Part shown: one piece after another, positions 34,201-42,126 of the stretch
How the letters are laid out: each line of letters begins with the position of its first letter
How positions within the stretch are numbered: position 1 is the first letter of the stretch
Source of the DNA: Mesorhizobium tianshanense
GTDB taxonomy: Bacteria > Pseudomonadota > Alphaproteobacteria > Rhizobiales > Rhizobiaceae
Reading direction: 5' to 3'
DNA: 64,000 nucleotides
Assembly (NCBI RefSeq): GCF_007830515.1
Contig: NZ_VLKT01000036.1
Coordinates: 18,808 to 82,807 of the forward strand
Translations under genes and position numbers: made by a program
Notes under the pieces: generated by a model
Told to the model about the DNA's origin: nothing
Database searches by the model: none
The model's input: only the letters and a program-made list of their open reading frames with translations

Positions 34201-34253
34201 CGCCAAACGAACGAGAGGGGCTTCCGAGACGCTGTTTCGGGGGCCTTTCTTTT
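34201..34253 (+). ncRNA. Counter-transcribed antisense RNA (incA-type ctRNA) controlling repC
   Basis: A roughly 53-nt transcript is predicted from the promoter to the T-run, antisense to the repC leader. It ends in a 12-bp stem with G-U pairs (GGCTTCCGAGAC at 34219-34230 with GTTTCGGGGGCC at 34234-34245), then TTTCTTTT. Size, strand and site agree with ctRNAs of other repABC replicons, which lower RepC synthesis by structural change of the repC leader. Confidence 0.7.
34219..34253 (+). terminator. Intrinsic terminator of the ctRNA
   Basis: Stem 34219-34230 with 34234-34245, 3-nt loop, followed by TTTCTTTT. It also forms the single functional stem-loop typical of these RNAs. Confidence 0.65.
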
Positions 34254-34336
34254 ACCGCTTGCTACCTCTGTGTTTGTTGCGCCAAGTCTGTCTGGCTTTG
34301 GCCGAAGCCTCCACCCCGTCCAGCGCTTCGCCCACC

Positions 34337-34352
34337 CTTGTCAGATGACAAG
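34337..34352. repeat. parS-like site 1 (CTTGTCAGATGACAAG)
   Basis: A 16-bp dyad with 7-bp perfect arms, in the repB-repC gap just downstream of repB. It differs by one base from the core of site 2 inside repB and is probably bound by RepB. Confidence 0.6.
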
Positions 34353-34373
34353 ATTTTGAGCCCGACACTGAAT

Positions 34374-35399
34374 TCACGTCCGCTCCTCCTGCGAAAAAAA
34401 TCTCTCCATCAGGGCTGGCAGCTCTGCTTCGATGAAGGCATTGAATGCCGCAGCATGCTCGCCAGCTACTGAAAGCTTGACATCCGCACCTGAGAAGGAT
34501 GCCCTCCCAACGGGTTTGCCGCTCGGGCTCATGAGCTCAATTTCACTGTGCGAGCGCTGTGCCGGCACCTTAATCGCATCCAGCGCATGTCTGAATCGCT
34601 CATCCGAGGTCAGCCCCAAAACCTTGTCAGCTGACAAGGTTTTTCGCAGCCGACCAAGCGCAGAGTTGTCAGTGCCAACAGCAGTAGCCAGCGCGAGCCA
34701 GCGCGGTCGACCCACCTTGGGTGCACGTCCAATCGCCTCAATCACGTCAAGGGGAAGAGCTCTACACACAGTCCGAAGACGCGCCAACTCTGGGTCGTCG
34801 ATGGACAAAGCGGCGCGAATATCTCGCGCCTTGATGCCCGCCTCATCCATCCGCCAGGCAAAAAGCGCGCGTTCTATCCAGCTCAAATCTTGGCGCGCCG
34901 CATTCTCGATACCTTGTGCAACGACAAGCTCGGCGTCTGACAATGCAACCACCGTCGCCTTGACGTTGATGCCAAGGTCGATCGCGGCACGCCAACGGCG
35001 ATGTCCATAGATGACCTGGTAACGACCTTCCATGGTCGGGTGCCGGCGGACCTGAATGGGAACTTTCTGGCCTTCCTCCGATATTAGCTTTTTCAGTGCC
35101 GCGAACTCGACATCACTGTCGTCGGGCAATCGATCGGGGAACGGAGACGGATCGATCAACTTTGGATCAAGCTCGGCTCCGCCACCGGCATCAACCAGGG
35201 CCTGAAGCCGGTCACGCTCTTCCCTGAGTTCGGAAAGAGATCGCTGAGTCGCGCCGATCACGCCTGCACCCACGCGAGGCAGGGGTTGCGCCTGCGTCGG
35301 AGGAGTCGCCCCGCCTGAGGATGGCGGCTCACCAGCTTCTGGTTCAGAAAAAGAGCTAAAGTTAGCGAGAATCGACTTCCCAGATGGACGCTTGCTCAT
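34374..35399 (-). CDS. repB: Partition protein RepB (ParB family)
   Basis: A 341-residue ParB-like centromere-binding protein. The ParB N-terminal domain shows VPIQVRRHPTMEGRYQVIYG then HRRWRAAIDLGINVKATVVA (about residues 95-130), and the HTH region is DLSWIERALFAWRMDEAGIK and RDIRAALSIDDPELARLRTV. The leader KRPSGKSILANFSSF resembles that of other RepBs. ATG 35399 overlaps the repA stop by one base (TGATG). It pairs with RepA for plasmid partition and is expected to bind the dyads at 34337 and 34618. The gene itself contains the second dyad. Confidence 0.94.
   Translation of the reverse strand: MSKRPSGKSILANFSSFSEPEAGEPPSSGGATPPTQAQPLPRVGAGVIGATQRSLSELREERDRLQALVDAGGGAELDPKLIDPSPFPDRLPDDSDVEFAALKKLISEEGQKVPIQVRRHPTMEGRYQVIYGHRRWRAAIDLGINVKATVVALSDAELVVAQGIENAARQDLSWIERALFAWRMDEAGIKARDIRAALSIDDPELARLRTVCRALPLDVIEAIGRAPKVGRPRWLALATAVGTDNSALGRLRKTLSADKVLGLTSDERFRHALDAIKVPAQRSHSEIELMSPSGKPVGRASFSGADVKLSVAGEHAAAFNAFIEAELPALMERFFSQEERT
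34618..34643. repeat. parS-like site 2, 26-bp perfect palindrome inside repB
   Basis: AAAACCTTGTCAG followed by its exact complement, 13-bp arms without spacer. The core CTTGTCAGCTGACAAG matches site 1 at 15 of 16 positions. A perfect 26-bp palindrome inside a coding region is unlikely by chance, which supports a centromere role. Confidence 0.65.
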
Positions 35400-36613
35400 C
35401 ACGTTCGTCCCCAGCTCTGGCTAATCAAGCCGAGTATTTGATCGTTGACGGCGTCGATGGACTCCCTCGCGCGCTTAGCGGTCGCGGCAGAGATGTTCCC
35501 GGATTCAAGCTCGTACAGGGTCCGTTTAGCGAGACCCGCGGTCTCGATGGCGGCACTTTCTACCGCTGTCGACGTAAGGACATCCTCGGTGAAAAGATGC
35601 CGGAGCATCGTTACGACGTGAACTTGAGAGTGATCCATCGGGTCATGGCGCGTCACGACATAGCGAAGAAAGTCCTGTTTCATCGTTGCTCCCGCATCGC
35701 GGATGACCGATATCAAATCGCCCATCATCAACAGGAACTGGCTCATCGACATCACGTCGAGCATCGCCGGATGGACCGTCACCAGAAGACCCGTCGCTGC
35801 ATAGATTGCGCCTAGCGTCAGAAAGCCGAGGGAAGGGGGGGTGTCCAGGATGACGACGTCATAAGCATCTTCGACCTCTCCCAGCGCGAGCCGAAGCCGT
35901 TCGAAGAAGATGCTGTCGGAACTGACTTGCCGCTTCGATAGGAAGCGGGGAGTTTCATGCTCGTACTCCATGACCTCGATGTTTCCCGGGATCAGGTCGA
36001 TCCCGGTAAAATAGGTCTTTCGGATTATCTCCCGGATCGGGCGCCGCTCGTCATCGTAGCGAAGTGCCGCATAGATGGTCTCATTGTGCTGTACATCCAT
36101 CTCCGGCTGGGCGCCGAACATGGCCGACAGCGAAGCCTGAGGATCGAGGTCAATCGCCAGGACCCTATAACCGTGGAGGGCGAGGTAGTGTGCGAGATGC
36201 GCGCTCGTCGTTGTCTTAGCACTCCCGCCTTTAAAATTAGCGACAGCTAAAATTTGAAGATGCTCGCCATCACGCCGATGTGGCAAGAAACGCAAGGCTT
36301 CAGTCGGGCGTTGTGCCGCGGACAATTCGCGAAGCTCATTGATCTGCGCGAGCGTATAGGCGCGATGATTGTTCTCGAGTCGAGCCGGCACCGGGCCTTT
36401 GCCCTCATTCGACATCAACTTGAGGGTAGATTCAGGTATTGAAGTAAGTCTTGAAACCTCATGAGTCATGAAGTACCTGAGGCTCTTCTGGGCGTTGGGC
36501 GGATACATCTGCTGACGTCTGGCTTGTAGATGGCTAGATAGCATCCCGGCGTGCCGGACAATCTTGTCCGCCGGATCTTCCTGCGGTGCAGCGGTCGCAG
36601 CCTGTGCAGCCAT
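35399..36613 (-). CDS. repA: Partition ATPase RepA (ParA family)
   Basis: A 404-residue ParA-type ATPase and autorepressor of repABC. The N-terminal HTH-bearing region (HEVSRLTSIPESTLKLMSNE, about residues 50-70) is followed by the deviant Walker A NFKGGSAKTTTSAHLAHYLA (about 130-149), Walker A' YRVLAIDLDPQASLSAMFG and Walker B YDVVILDTPPSLGFLTLGAI. It is the first gene of the operon. Inverted repeats just upstream (36631-36672) are a candidate operator. The divergent neighbour is trbB, an arrangement shared with Agrobacterium Ti plasmids. Confidence 0.95.
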   Translation of the reverse strand: MAAQAATAAPQEDPADKIVRHAGMLSSHLQARRQQMYPPNAQKSLRYFMTHEVSRLTSIPESTLKLMSNEGKGPVPARLENNHRAYTLAQINELRELSAAQRPTEALRFLPHRRDGEHLQILAVANFKGGSAKTTTSAHLAHYLALHGYRVLAIDLDPQASLSAMFGAQPEMDVQHNETIYAALRYDDERRPIREIIRKTYFTGIDLIPGNIEVMEYEHETPRFLSKRQVSSDSIFFERLRLALGEVEDAYDVVILDTPPSLGFLTLGAIYAATGLLVTVHPAMLDVMSMSQFLLMMGDLISVIRDAGATMKQDFLRYVVTRHDPMDHSQVHVVTMLRHLFTEDVLTSTAVESAAIETAGLAKRTLYELESGNISAATAKRARESIDAVNDQILGLISQSWGRT

Positions 36614-36630
36614 TGTCGTAACACACCCTC

Positions 36631-36672
36631 TTTGTCGGCCTTTAGGCGGTTTATCGCCCTTTGCCCGACAAA
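36631..36672. promoter_or_regulatory. Nested inverted repeats upstream of repA, candidate RepA operator
   Basis: TTTGTCGG (36631-36638) pairs with CCGACAAA (36665-36672), and GGCG...CGCC lies between them. The element starts 18 bp before the repA start, where RepA of related plasmids binds for autorepression. Confidence 0.4.
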
Positions 36673-36830
36673 AGGTAGGCCACGATTCTTCACGTTCGTC
36701 CAGCGGTTTAAGGTTAACAGATACTTAATCGCGATTGCTCGACGATCCGGGATTGTCCTCGCAAACTGCAAATTGTCACATCTATTCCGCTACTTAGGGT
36801 CAAATCCAGCCAAGAGTAAAGATAGTGTTG

Positions 36831-36852
36831 GACCCGTCATATTTGACGGGTC
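36831..36852. promoter_or_regulatory. Palindrome 1 in the repA-trbB divergent region
   Basis: GACCCGTCA-TATT-TGACGGGTC, 9-bp perfect arms. It shares the 18-bp core CCCGTCATATTTGACGGG with palindrome 2, 99 bp away. The 484-bp gap between repA and trbB holds these two sites, the repA leader repeats and no credible gene. Confidence 0.65.
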
Positions 36853-36930
36853 TCGTACGCCAGACCCAAGCCCACCAACGAACCACTTCCGTCTCGCGGG
36901 CGGAGCCGCGGGCGACTCATCTTCGGCCAG

Positions 36931-36950
36931 CCCCGTCATATTTGACGGGG
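36931..36950. promoter_or_regulatory. Palindrome 2 in the repA-trbB divergent region
   Basis: CCCCGTCATATTTGACGGGG, 8-bp perfect arms with the same TATT centre as palindrome 1. Identical 18-bp cores strongly suggest that one dimeric regulator binds both and may coordinate replication and transfer genes. Confidence 0.65.
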
Positions 36951-37097
36951 TGACCGTCCCACTAGTGCGTGATGCATTTCGGCCGAACTTGAATCGGCGG
37001 AGCACCTGCATGCAAACAGCGACAACATCACTACAAACCAGCGCCCGATCCTTCGGCATTGTGGCCAAATCGGCTGGGTGAGCGAGGGGCGTCCCTG

Positions 37098-38066
37098 ATG
37101 GCCGAATCTCGCTCCCATCCGCGCCTCGTTCGGAAGCTCCAGGATTCCCTCGGCGAGGCGATCTGCGCTGCGCTCGATGACCCCGCCGTTGTCGAAATTA
37201 TGCTCAATCCCTGTGGCCGCCTTTTCATCGAACGATTGGGGCAGGGGATCTCCGCGGCAGGAACGATGCCCGGGGGAGCCGCCGAGATCATCATCGGCAG
37301 CGTCGCGCACGCCTTGCACTCGGAGGCAGACGAGGACCGGCCGATCATCTCGGGCGAGCTGCCAATCGGTGGACACCGCTTCGAAGGTCTTCTCCCGCCT
37401 GTCGTGAGCGCCCCCAGCTTCACGATCCGGAAGCGAGCGTCGCGCCTGATCCCGCTCGACGACTATGTCCGGGACGGAACCATGACGACCAATCAAGCTT
37501 CGGTGATCCGCAATGGGATCGACGCGCGGCTTAACATCGTGGTGTCCGGTGGCACGGGATCGGGCAAAACGACGCTTGCCAATGCGGTGATCGCCGAGAT
37601 CGTGAAAACCGCGCCTGAGCACCGCTTGGTGATCCTCGAGGATACCGCCGAGATCCAGTGCGCCGCCGAGAATGCGGTTTCCCTTCACACAACAGATGTC
37701 GTCGACATGGGCAGGCTGCTCAAATCGACCATGCGCCTCCGACCGGACCGGATCATCGTCGGTGAGGTGAGGGATGGCGCAGCACTAACACTACTCAAGG
37801 CCTGGAACACCGGCCATCCAGGTGGGATCACCACGATCCATGCCAACAGCGCCAACTCGGCCTTGCGTCGACTCGAGCAGCTCACGGCAGAAGCAAGCCA
37901 GCAGCCGATGCGGGACGTGATCGGCGAAGCGGTCGATCTGATCGTTTCGATAGAGCGCACGCCCAAGGGCAGGCGCGTTCGCGACGTGATCCATGTCGAG
38001 GGCTTCGCGAACGGCCAATACGAGATCGAATCCTATTCGGGGGAGAAAGAGCGCCATGTCGCTTAG
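37098..38066 (+). CDS. trbB: Conjugal transfer ATPase TrbB
   Basis: A 322-residue VirB11-type secretion ATPase of the mating-pair apparatus. Walker A IVVSGGTGSGKTTLANAVIA lies near residues 145-164, the Asp box VILEDTAEIQC, Walker B RPDRIIVGEVRDGAALTLLK, and the His box TGHPGGITTIHANSANSAL. The start ATG 37098 has GAGGGG upstream; ATG 37059 would add 13 residues without support. It is the first trb gene here. In Ti plasmids traI precedes it; no luxI-type gene is present. The trbC start overlaps its end. Confidence 0.95.
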   Translation: MAESRSHPRLVRKLQDSLGEAICAALDDPAVVEIMLNPCGRLFIERLGQGISAAGTMPGGAAEIIIGSVAHALHSEADEDRPIISGELPIGGHRFEGLLPPVVSAPSFTIRKRASRLIPLDDYVRDGTMTTNQASVIRNGIDARLNIVVSGGTGSGKTTLANAVIAEIVKTAPEHRLVILEDTAEIQCAAENAVSLHTTDVVDMGRLLKSTMRLRPDRIIVGEVRDGAALTLLKAWNTGHPGGITTIHANSANSALRRLEQLTAEASQQPMRDVIGEAVDLIVSIERTPKGRRVRDVIHVEGFANGQYEIESYSGEKERHVA

Positions 38067-38415
38067 CCGGACGAGCCTTCTGGCGTTCGCAGCATTTGTA
38101 ATTTCAGTCACAGCGATGGAACCGGCCTTTGCGGGAGGGGGAGGGGGATTGCCCTGGGAGGGACCGCTTCAGCAGATCCAGCAGTCGATCACCGGTCCGG
38201 TCGCGGGTTTCATCGCACTGGCGGCCGTCGCGATCGCCGGCGGCATGCTGATCTTCGGCGGCGAACTCAACGATTTCGCGAGACGGTTGATGTATGTGGT
38301 GCTCGTCGCCGGCATCTTGCTCGGCGCGACACAGATCGTCGCGCTGTTCGGCGCCGCCGGCGCATCGATCGGCGACGTCGCCGAGCTCGCGGACGACGGG
38401 AGGCCCACTCCGTGA
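38056..38415 (+). CDS. trbC: Conjugative pilin TrbC
   Basis: A 119-residue VirB2-like pilin precursor. A signal peptide (LLAFAAFVISVTAMEPAFAG) is followed by two hydrophobic segments, GPVAGFIALAAVAIAGGMLI and MYVVLVAGILLGATQIVAL. ATG 38056 overlaps trbB by 11 bp; trbD overlaps the stop. Size and two-helix pattern fit TrbC pilins. Confidence 0.9.
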   Translation: MSLSRTSLLAFAAFVISVTAMEPAFAGGGGGLPWEGPLQQIQQSITGPVAGFIALAAVAIAGGMLIFGGELNDFARRLMYVVLVAGILLGATQIVALFGAAGASIGDVAELADDGRPTP

Positions 38416-38711
38416 GTGACGAGGGCGTTCCTCTCAATCGCTCGCGCATCCATCGGGCGCTGTCCCGTCCGAACCTGCTCCTGGGTGCGGACCGTGAACT
38501 GGTGCTGCTGACAGGTCTGGCGGCCGCGATCCTGATCTTCGTCGTGCTGACCTGGTTCTCGGCGTTGCTGGGTGTGGCGATCTGGATCGTGGTCGTCGCC
38601 ATCCTGCGCATGATGGCCAAGGCGGATCCGATGATGCGCCGTGTCTACGCCCGCCATATCGGCTACCACCCGCACTACCGGCCGACCTCGACGCCCTGGC
38701 GCAAATACTGA
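38412..38711 (+). CDS. trbD: Conjugal transfer protein TrbD
   Basis: A 99-residue VirB3-like inner-membrane protein. PLNRSRIHRALSRPNLLLGA is the family start, followed by two adjacent hydrophobic segments (LVLLTGLAAAILIFVVLTWF and LGVAIWIVVVAILRMMAKAD) and a basic tail YARHIGYHPHYRP. GTG 38412 overlaps the trbC stop by 4 bp. Confidence 0.9.
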   Translation: MSDEGVPLNRSRIHRALSRPNLLLGADRELVLLTGLAAAILIFVVLTWFSALLGVAIWIVVVAILRMMAKADPMMRRVYARHIGYHPHYRPTSTPWRKY

Positions 38712-38721
38712 GGTCGCGCTG

Positions 38722-41172
38722 ATGGTGGCCCTCAAAAGATTCCAGCATGCTGGTCCGTCGTTCTCAGATCTCCTCCCCTATGCCGGGCTGGTCGCGAACG
38801 GCGTCATCCTGTTGAAGGACGGCTCGCTGATGGCGGGCTGGTATTTTGCCGGACCGGATTCCGAGAGTTCGACCAATGTCGAGCGCAATGAGGTGTCCCG
38901 CCAGATCAACGCGGTGCTTTCCCGCCTCGGCTCTGGCTGGATGATTCAGGTCGAGGCGGTGCGGGTCCCGACGGTGGCCTATCCCTCCCGCGAAGCCGGC
39001 CACTTTCCTGATCCCGTCTCCCTCGCGATCGACGAGGAACGGCGGACGCATTTCGAACGGGAGAGAGGGCATTTCGAAAGTCAGCATGCACTGATCCTGA
39101 CCTACCGGCCCACGGGCACACGCAAGTCCGGCCTGGCGCGCTACGTCTATTCCGATGACGAAAGCCGTGCGGCCTCCTATGCCGACACGGTGCTCGACAC
39201 GTTCCAGACGTCGATCCGCGAGGTCGAGCAGTATCTCGGCAATGTGCTGTCGATCCGCCGCATGGTCACTCGGTCGGTCGACGAGGCCGATGGCCGCACC
39301 GTGCGCTATGACGAACTCTTCCAGTTCATCCGCTTCTGCATCTCCGGCGAGAACCATCCGGTGCGGTTGCCCGAGATCCCCATGTATCTGGATTTCCTGG
39401 CGACCGCCGAGTTCCATCACGGCCTCTCGCCAATGGTCGAGAACCGCTATCTCGCGGTCGTTGCGATCGACGGCTTTCCGGCCGAGAGCTGGCCGGGCAT
39501 CCTCAATTCGCTCGACCTGATGCCGCTATCGTATCGCTGGTCGTCACGCTTCATGTTCCTCGACGATCAGGAAGCCCGGACGCGGCTTGAGCGCACGCGC
39601 AAGAAGTGGCAGCAGAAGGTGCGGCCTTTCTTCGACCAGCTGTTCCAGACCCAGAGCCGCTCGGTTGACCAGGACGCCATGATGATGGTGGCCGAAACAG
39701 AAGATGCCATCGCGCAGGCGTCGTCCCAACTCGTTGCCTACGGCTATTTCACGCCCGTCATTGTGTTGTTCGCCGAGGACGACGGCAAACTGAGAGAGAG
39801 GGCTGAAGCCGTTCGCCGGCTGATCCAGGCCGAAGGATTCGGAGCGCGGATCGAGACCCTGAACGCGACCGAAGCCTATCTCGGCAGCCTCCCTGGCAAT
39901 TGGTACGCCAACATCCGCGAGCCGCTGATCAGCACACGCAACCTCGCCGATCTCATACCCCTCAATTCGGTCTGGTCGGGAAGTGCGACCGCGCCGTGCC
40001 CGTTCTATCCGCCGGCGTCGCCGCCGCTGATGCAGGTCGCCTCGGGCTCCACTCCCTTTCGGCTGAATCTTCATGTCGACGATGTCGGCCACACGCTGAT
40101 CTTCGGCCCGACCGGCTCCGGCAAATCGACCCTGCTCGCGCTGATCGCCGCTCAGTTCCGCCGTTATGAAGGCGCGCAGATCTTCGCCTTCGACAAGGGC
40201 CTCTCGATGTTGCCGCTGACGCTTGGCGCCGGCGCCGATCTCTACGATGTCGGGGGAGGGGAAGGCCAGGCAGCGGCCCTTTCGTTTTGCCCACTCTCGG
40301 AGCTGTCAACTGACGGAGATCGCGCCTGGGCGTCCGAATGGATCGAGACCCTCGTCGCCCTTCAGGGTATCTCGATCACTCCAGATCACCGCAATGCCAT
40401 CTCCCGACAGGTCGGCCTGATGACCAAGGCTCGCGGCAGGTCGCTCTCGGATTTTGTCTCTGGCGTGCAATTGCGTGAGATCAAGGACGCGCTCCATCAC
40501 TATACCGTGGATGGTCCGATGGGGCAGTTGCTCGACGCCGAGGAAGACGGCCTGGCGCTCGGCCAGTTCCAGACCTTCGAGATCGAGCAACTGATGAATA
40601 TGGGCGAGCGCAACCTCGTACCGGTGCTCCTCTATCTATTTCGGCGGATCGAGAAGCGGCTCACCGGCGTGCCGAGCCTCATCATCCTCGATGAGGCCTG
40701 GCTGATGCTCGGCCATCCAGTGTTTCGCGACAAGATCAGGGAATGGCTTAAGGTGCTGCGCAAGGCCAACTGTGCCGTGGTGCTAGCGACGCAATCGATC
40801 TCCGACGCTGAGCGCTCCGGCATCATTGATGTGCTGAAGGAATCCTGTCCCACTAAAATCTGTCTGCCGAACGGTGCGGCGCGCGAGCCCGGCACACGGG
40901 AGTTCTACGAGCGGATCGGCTTCAACGAGCGCCAGATCGAGATCGTCGCAACCGCTCTGCCCAAGCGCGAATACTACGTCGCTTCGCCCGAAGGCCGACG
41001 CCTCTTCGACATGGCGCTTGGACCAGTTGCGCTCGCCTTCGCCGGCGCATCGGGCAAGGATGATCTGAAGCGCATCCAGGCGCTCAGCGAAACCCATGGG
41101 TCGGAATGGCCGATCCATTGGCTCACGGAAAGGGGGATCGGCAATGCGCAAGCGCTTCTCGAAATTTCGTAG
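38722..41172 (+). CDS. trbE: Conjugal transfer ATPase TrbE
   Basis: An 816-residue VirB4-family ATPase that powers pilus assembly and DNA transfer. The N-terminal CagE/TrbE region (SFSDLLPYAGLVANGVILLK, GSLMAGWYFAGPDSE) is followed by Walker A LIFGPTGSGKSTLLALIAAQ near residues 455-475 and Walker B PSLIILDEAWLMLGHPVFRD near 650. ATG 38722 is 10 bp after trbD; an upstream start at 38641 lies inside trbD in another frame. The end overlaps trbJ. Confidence 0.95.
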   Translation: MVALKRFQHAGPSFSDLLPYAGLVANGVILLKDGSLMAGWYFAGPDSESSTNVERNEVSRQINAVLSRLGSGWMIQVEAVRVPTVAYPSREAGHFPDPVSLAIDEERRTHFERERGHFESQHALILTYRPTGTRKSGLARYVYSDDESRAASYADTVLDTFQTSIREVEQYLGNVLSIRRMVTRSVDEADGRTVRYDELFQFIRFCISGENHPVRLPEIPMYLDFLATAEFHHGLSPMVENRYLAVVAIDGFPAESWPGILNSLDLMPLSYRWSSRFMFLDDQEARTRLERTRKKWQQKVRPFFDQLFQTQSRSVDQDAMMMVAETEDAIAQASSQLVAYGYFTPVIVLFAEDDGKLRERAEAVRRLIQAEGFGARIETLNATEAYLGSLPGNWYANIREPLISTRNLADLIPLNSVWSGSATAPCPFYPPASPPLMQVASGSTPFRLNLHVDDVGHTLIFGPTGSGKSTLLALIAAQFRRYEGAQIFAFDKGLSMLPLTLGAGADLYDVGGGEGQAAALSFCPLSELSTDGDRAWASEWIETLVALQGISITPDHRNAISRQVGLMTKARGRSLSDFVSGVQLREIKDALHHYTVDGPMGQLLDAEEDGLALGQFQTFEIEQLMNMGERNLVPVLLYLFRRIEKRLTGVPSLIILDEAWLMLGHPVFRDKIREWLKVLRKANCAVVLATQSISDAERSGIIDVLKESCPTKICLPNGAAREPGTREFYERIGFNERQIEIVATALPKREYYVASPEGRRLFDMALGPVALAFAGASGKDDLKRIQALSETHGSEWPIHWLTERGIGNAQALLEIS

Positions 41173-41944
41173 GATCTGCGCGACGACAACAGCGGTCGCC
41201 ATCCTTGCTCTGTCGGGACAATCTCACGCCGGCGGCGTCACCGGCCAGGCGACCGAATGGACCCAGCTGCTCAACAATGGTGAACTGGTCAGTCTCGTCG
41301 GCCAGTCGACCGAGCAGATAAACAATCAGATTACGCAGATCACGCAGCTCGCCGAGCAGATCCAGAACCAGATCCGCATCTACGAAAACATGCTGCAGAA
41401 CACCATGCAGCTTCCAAGCCACGTCTGGGGCCAAGTTGAGAACGATCTAAACCGGCTGCAAAGCGTCGTCAGCCAGGGGCAGGGCATCGCCTTTTCCATG
41501 GGCAATGTGGACGACGTCCTGAAACAGCGCTTCCAGAGCTACGCCGACTTCAAGACAAACCTGCCCGACGGCGAAGCCTTTTCGTCGACCTATCAGAACT
41601 GGTCCGAGACCAATCGCGATACGATCGGCGGAACGTTGAGGGCGGCCGGTCTTACCGCGGAGCAGTTCTCGTCGGAGGAGTCGACGATGAGCGAGCTTCG
41701 ATCGATGTCGGAATCGGCCGACGGCCAGATGAAGGCGCTGCAGGTCGGTCATGAGATCGCGGCGCAGCAGGTCGCGCAGATGCAGAAGCTGCGTGGTCTG
41801 GTCGCACAGCAGATGACCATGATGGGCACCTGGTATCAGTCCGAGCAGGCCGACAAGGATCTGGCGCAGGCGCGTCGTGAGGACTTCTTCAACTCCACCG
41901 CTCCTTCCACAACTGGCGGCCAGACTATGGAGCCGCGCTGGTGA
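41144..41944 (+). CDS. trbJ: Conjugal transfer protein TrbJ
   Basis: A 266-residue VirB5-like periplasmic protein. A signal peptide (RICATTTAVAILALSGQSHA) is followed by EWTQLLNNGELVSLVGQSTE and a Q/I-rich coiled-coil segment (INNQITQITQLAEQIQNQIR), as expected for TrbJ, which is linked to pilus tips and entry exclusion. ATG 41144 lies 29 bp inside the end of trbE. The C-terminus STTGGQTMEPRW is echoed at the end of the next gene product. Confidence 0.93.
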   Translation: MRKRFSKFRRICATTTAVAILALSGQSHAGGVTGQATEWTQLLNNGELVSLVGQSTEQINNQITQITQLAEQIQNQIRIYENMLQNTMQLPSHVWGQVENDLNRLQSVVSQGQGIAFSMGNVDDVLKQRFQSYADFKTNLPDGEAFSSTYQNWSETNRDTIGGTLRAAGLTAEQFSSEESTMSELRSMSESADGQMKALQVGHEIAAQQVAQMQKLRGLVAQQMTMMGTWYQSEQADKDLAQARREDFFNSTAPSTTGGQTMEPRW

Positions 41945-42126
41945 GGCCGATCCATCTGTTCATTATCATCCTCGTGGTTGCATTCGGTACAATCGCGTGG
42001 GTGTTCCTGTCACCCCCGTCTCCGCCGAAGGCCACGCGGCCGGCGCAACAGGGCGATTTCCTGGACTCCACCAGAGACTATGACACGACCGGCGGCCGGC
42101 AAATGAAGCCGCGCTGGGGTGAGTGA
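41941..42126 (+). CDS. trbK: Small TrbK-position membrane protein
   Basis: A 61-residue protein in the trbK position. One N-terminal hydrophobic segment (IHLFIIILVVAFGTIAWVFL) anchors a short proline-rich tail. There is no lipobox cysteine, unlike lipoprotein TrbK, so entry-exclusion function is inferred from position only. The last residues TTGGRQMKPRWGE resemble the TrbJ terminus. It overlaps trbJ by 4 bp and trbL by 8 bp. Confidence 0.7.
   Translation: MRPIHLFIIILVVAFGTIAWVFLSPPSPPKATRPAQQGDFLDSTRDYDTTGGRQMKPRWGE

Noticed and set aside
36831..36950. Classical TraR tra boxes in the rep-trb gap
   Set aside because: The dyads found have a CCCGTCA arm and TATT centre and do not resemble the GTGCAGATCTGCAC core of TraR boxes.
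36551..37081. 176-codon plus-strand frame between repA and trbB
   Set aside because: It spans the repA 5' end, the repeats and two palindromes, has no domain and an irregular composition; the palindromes explain the region better.
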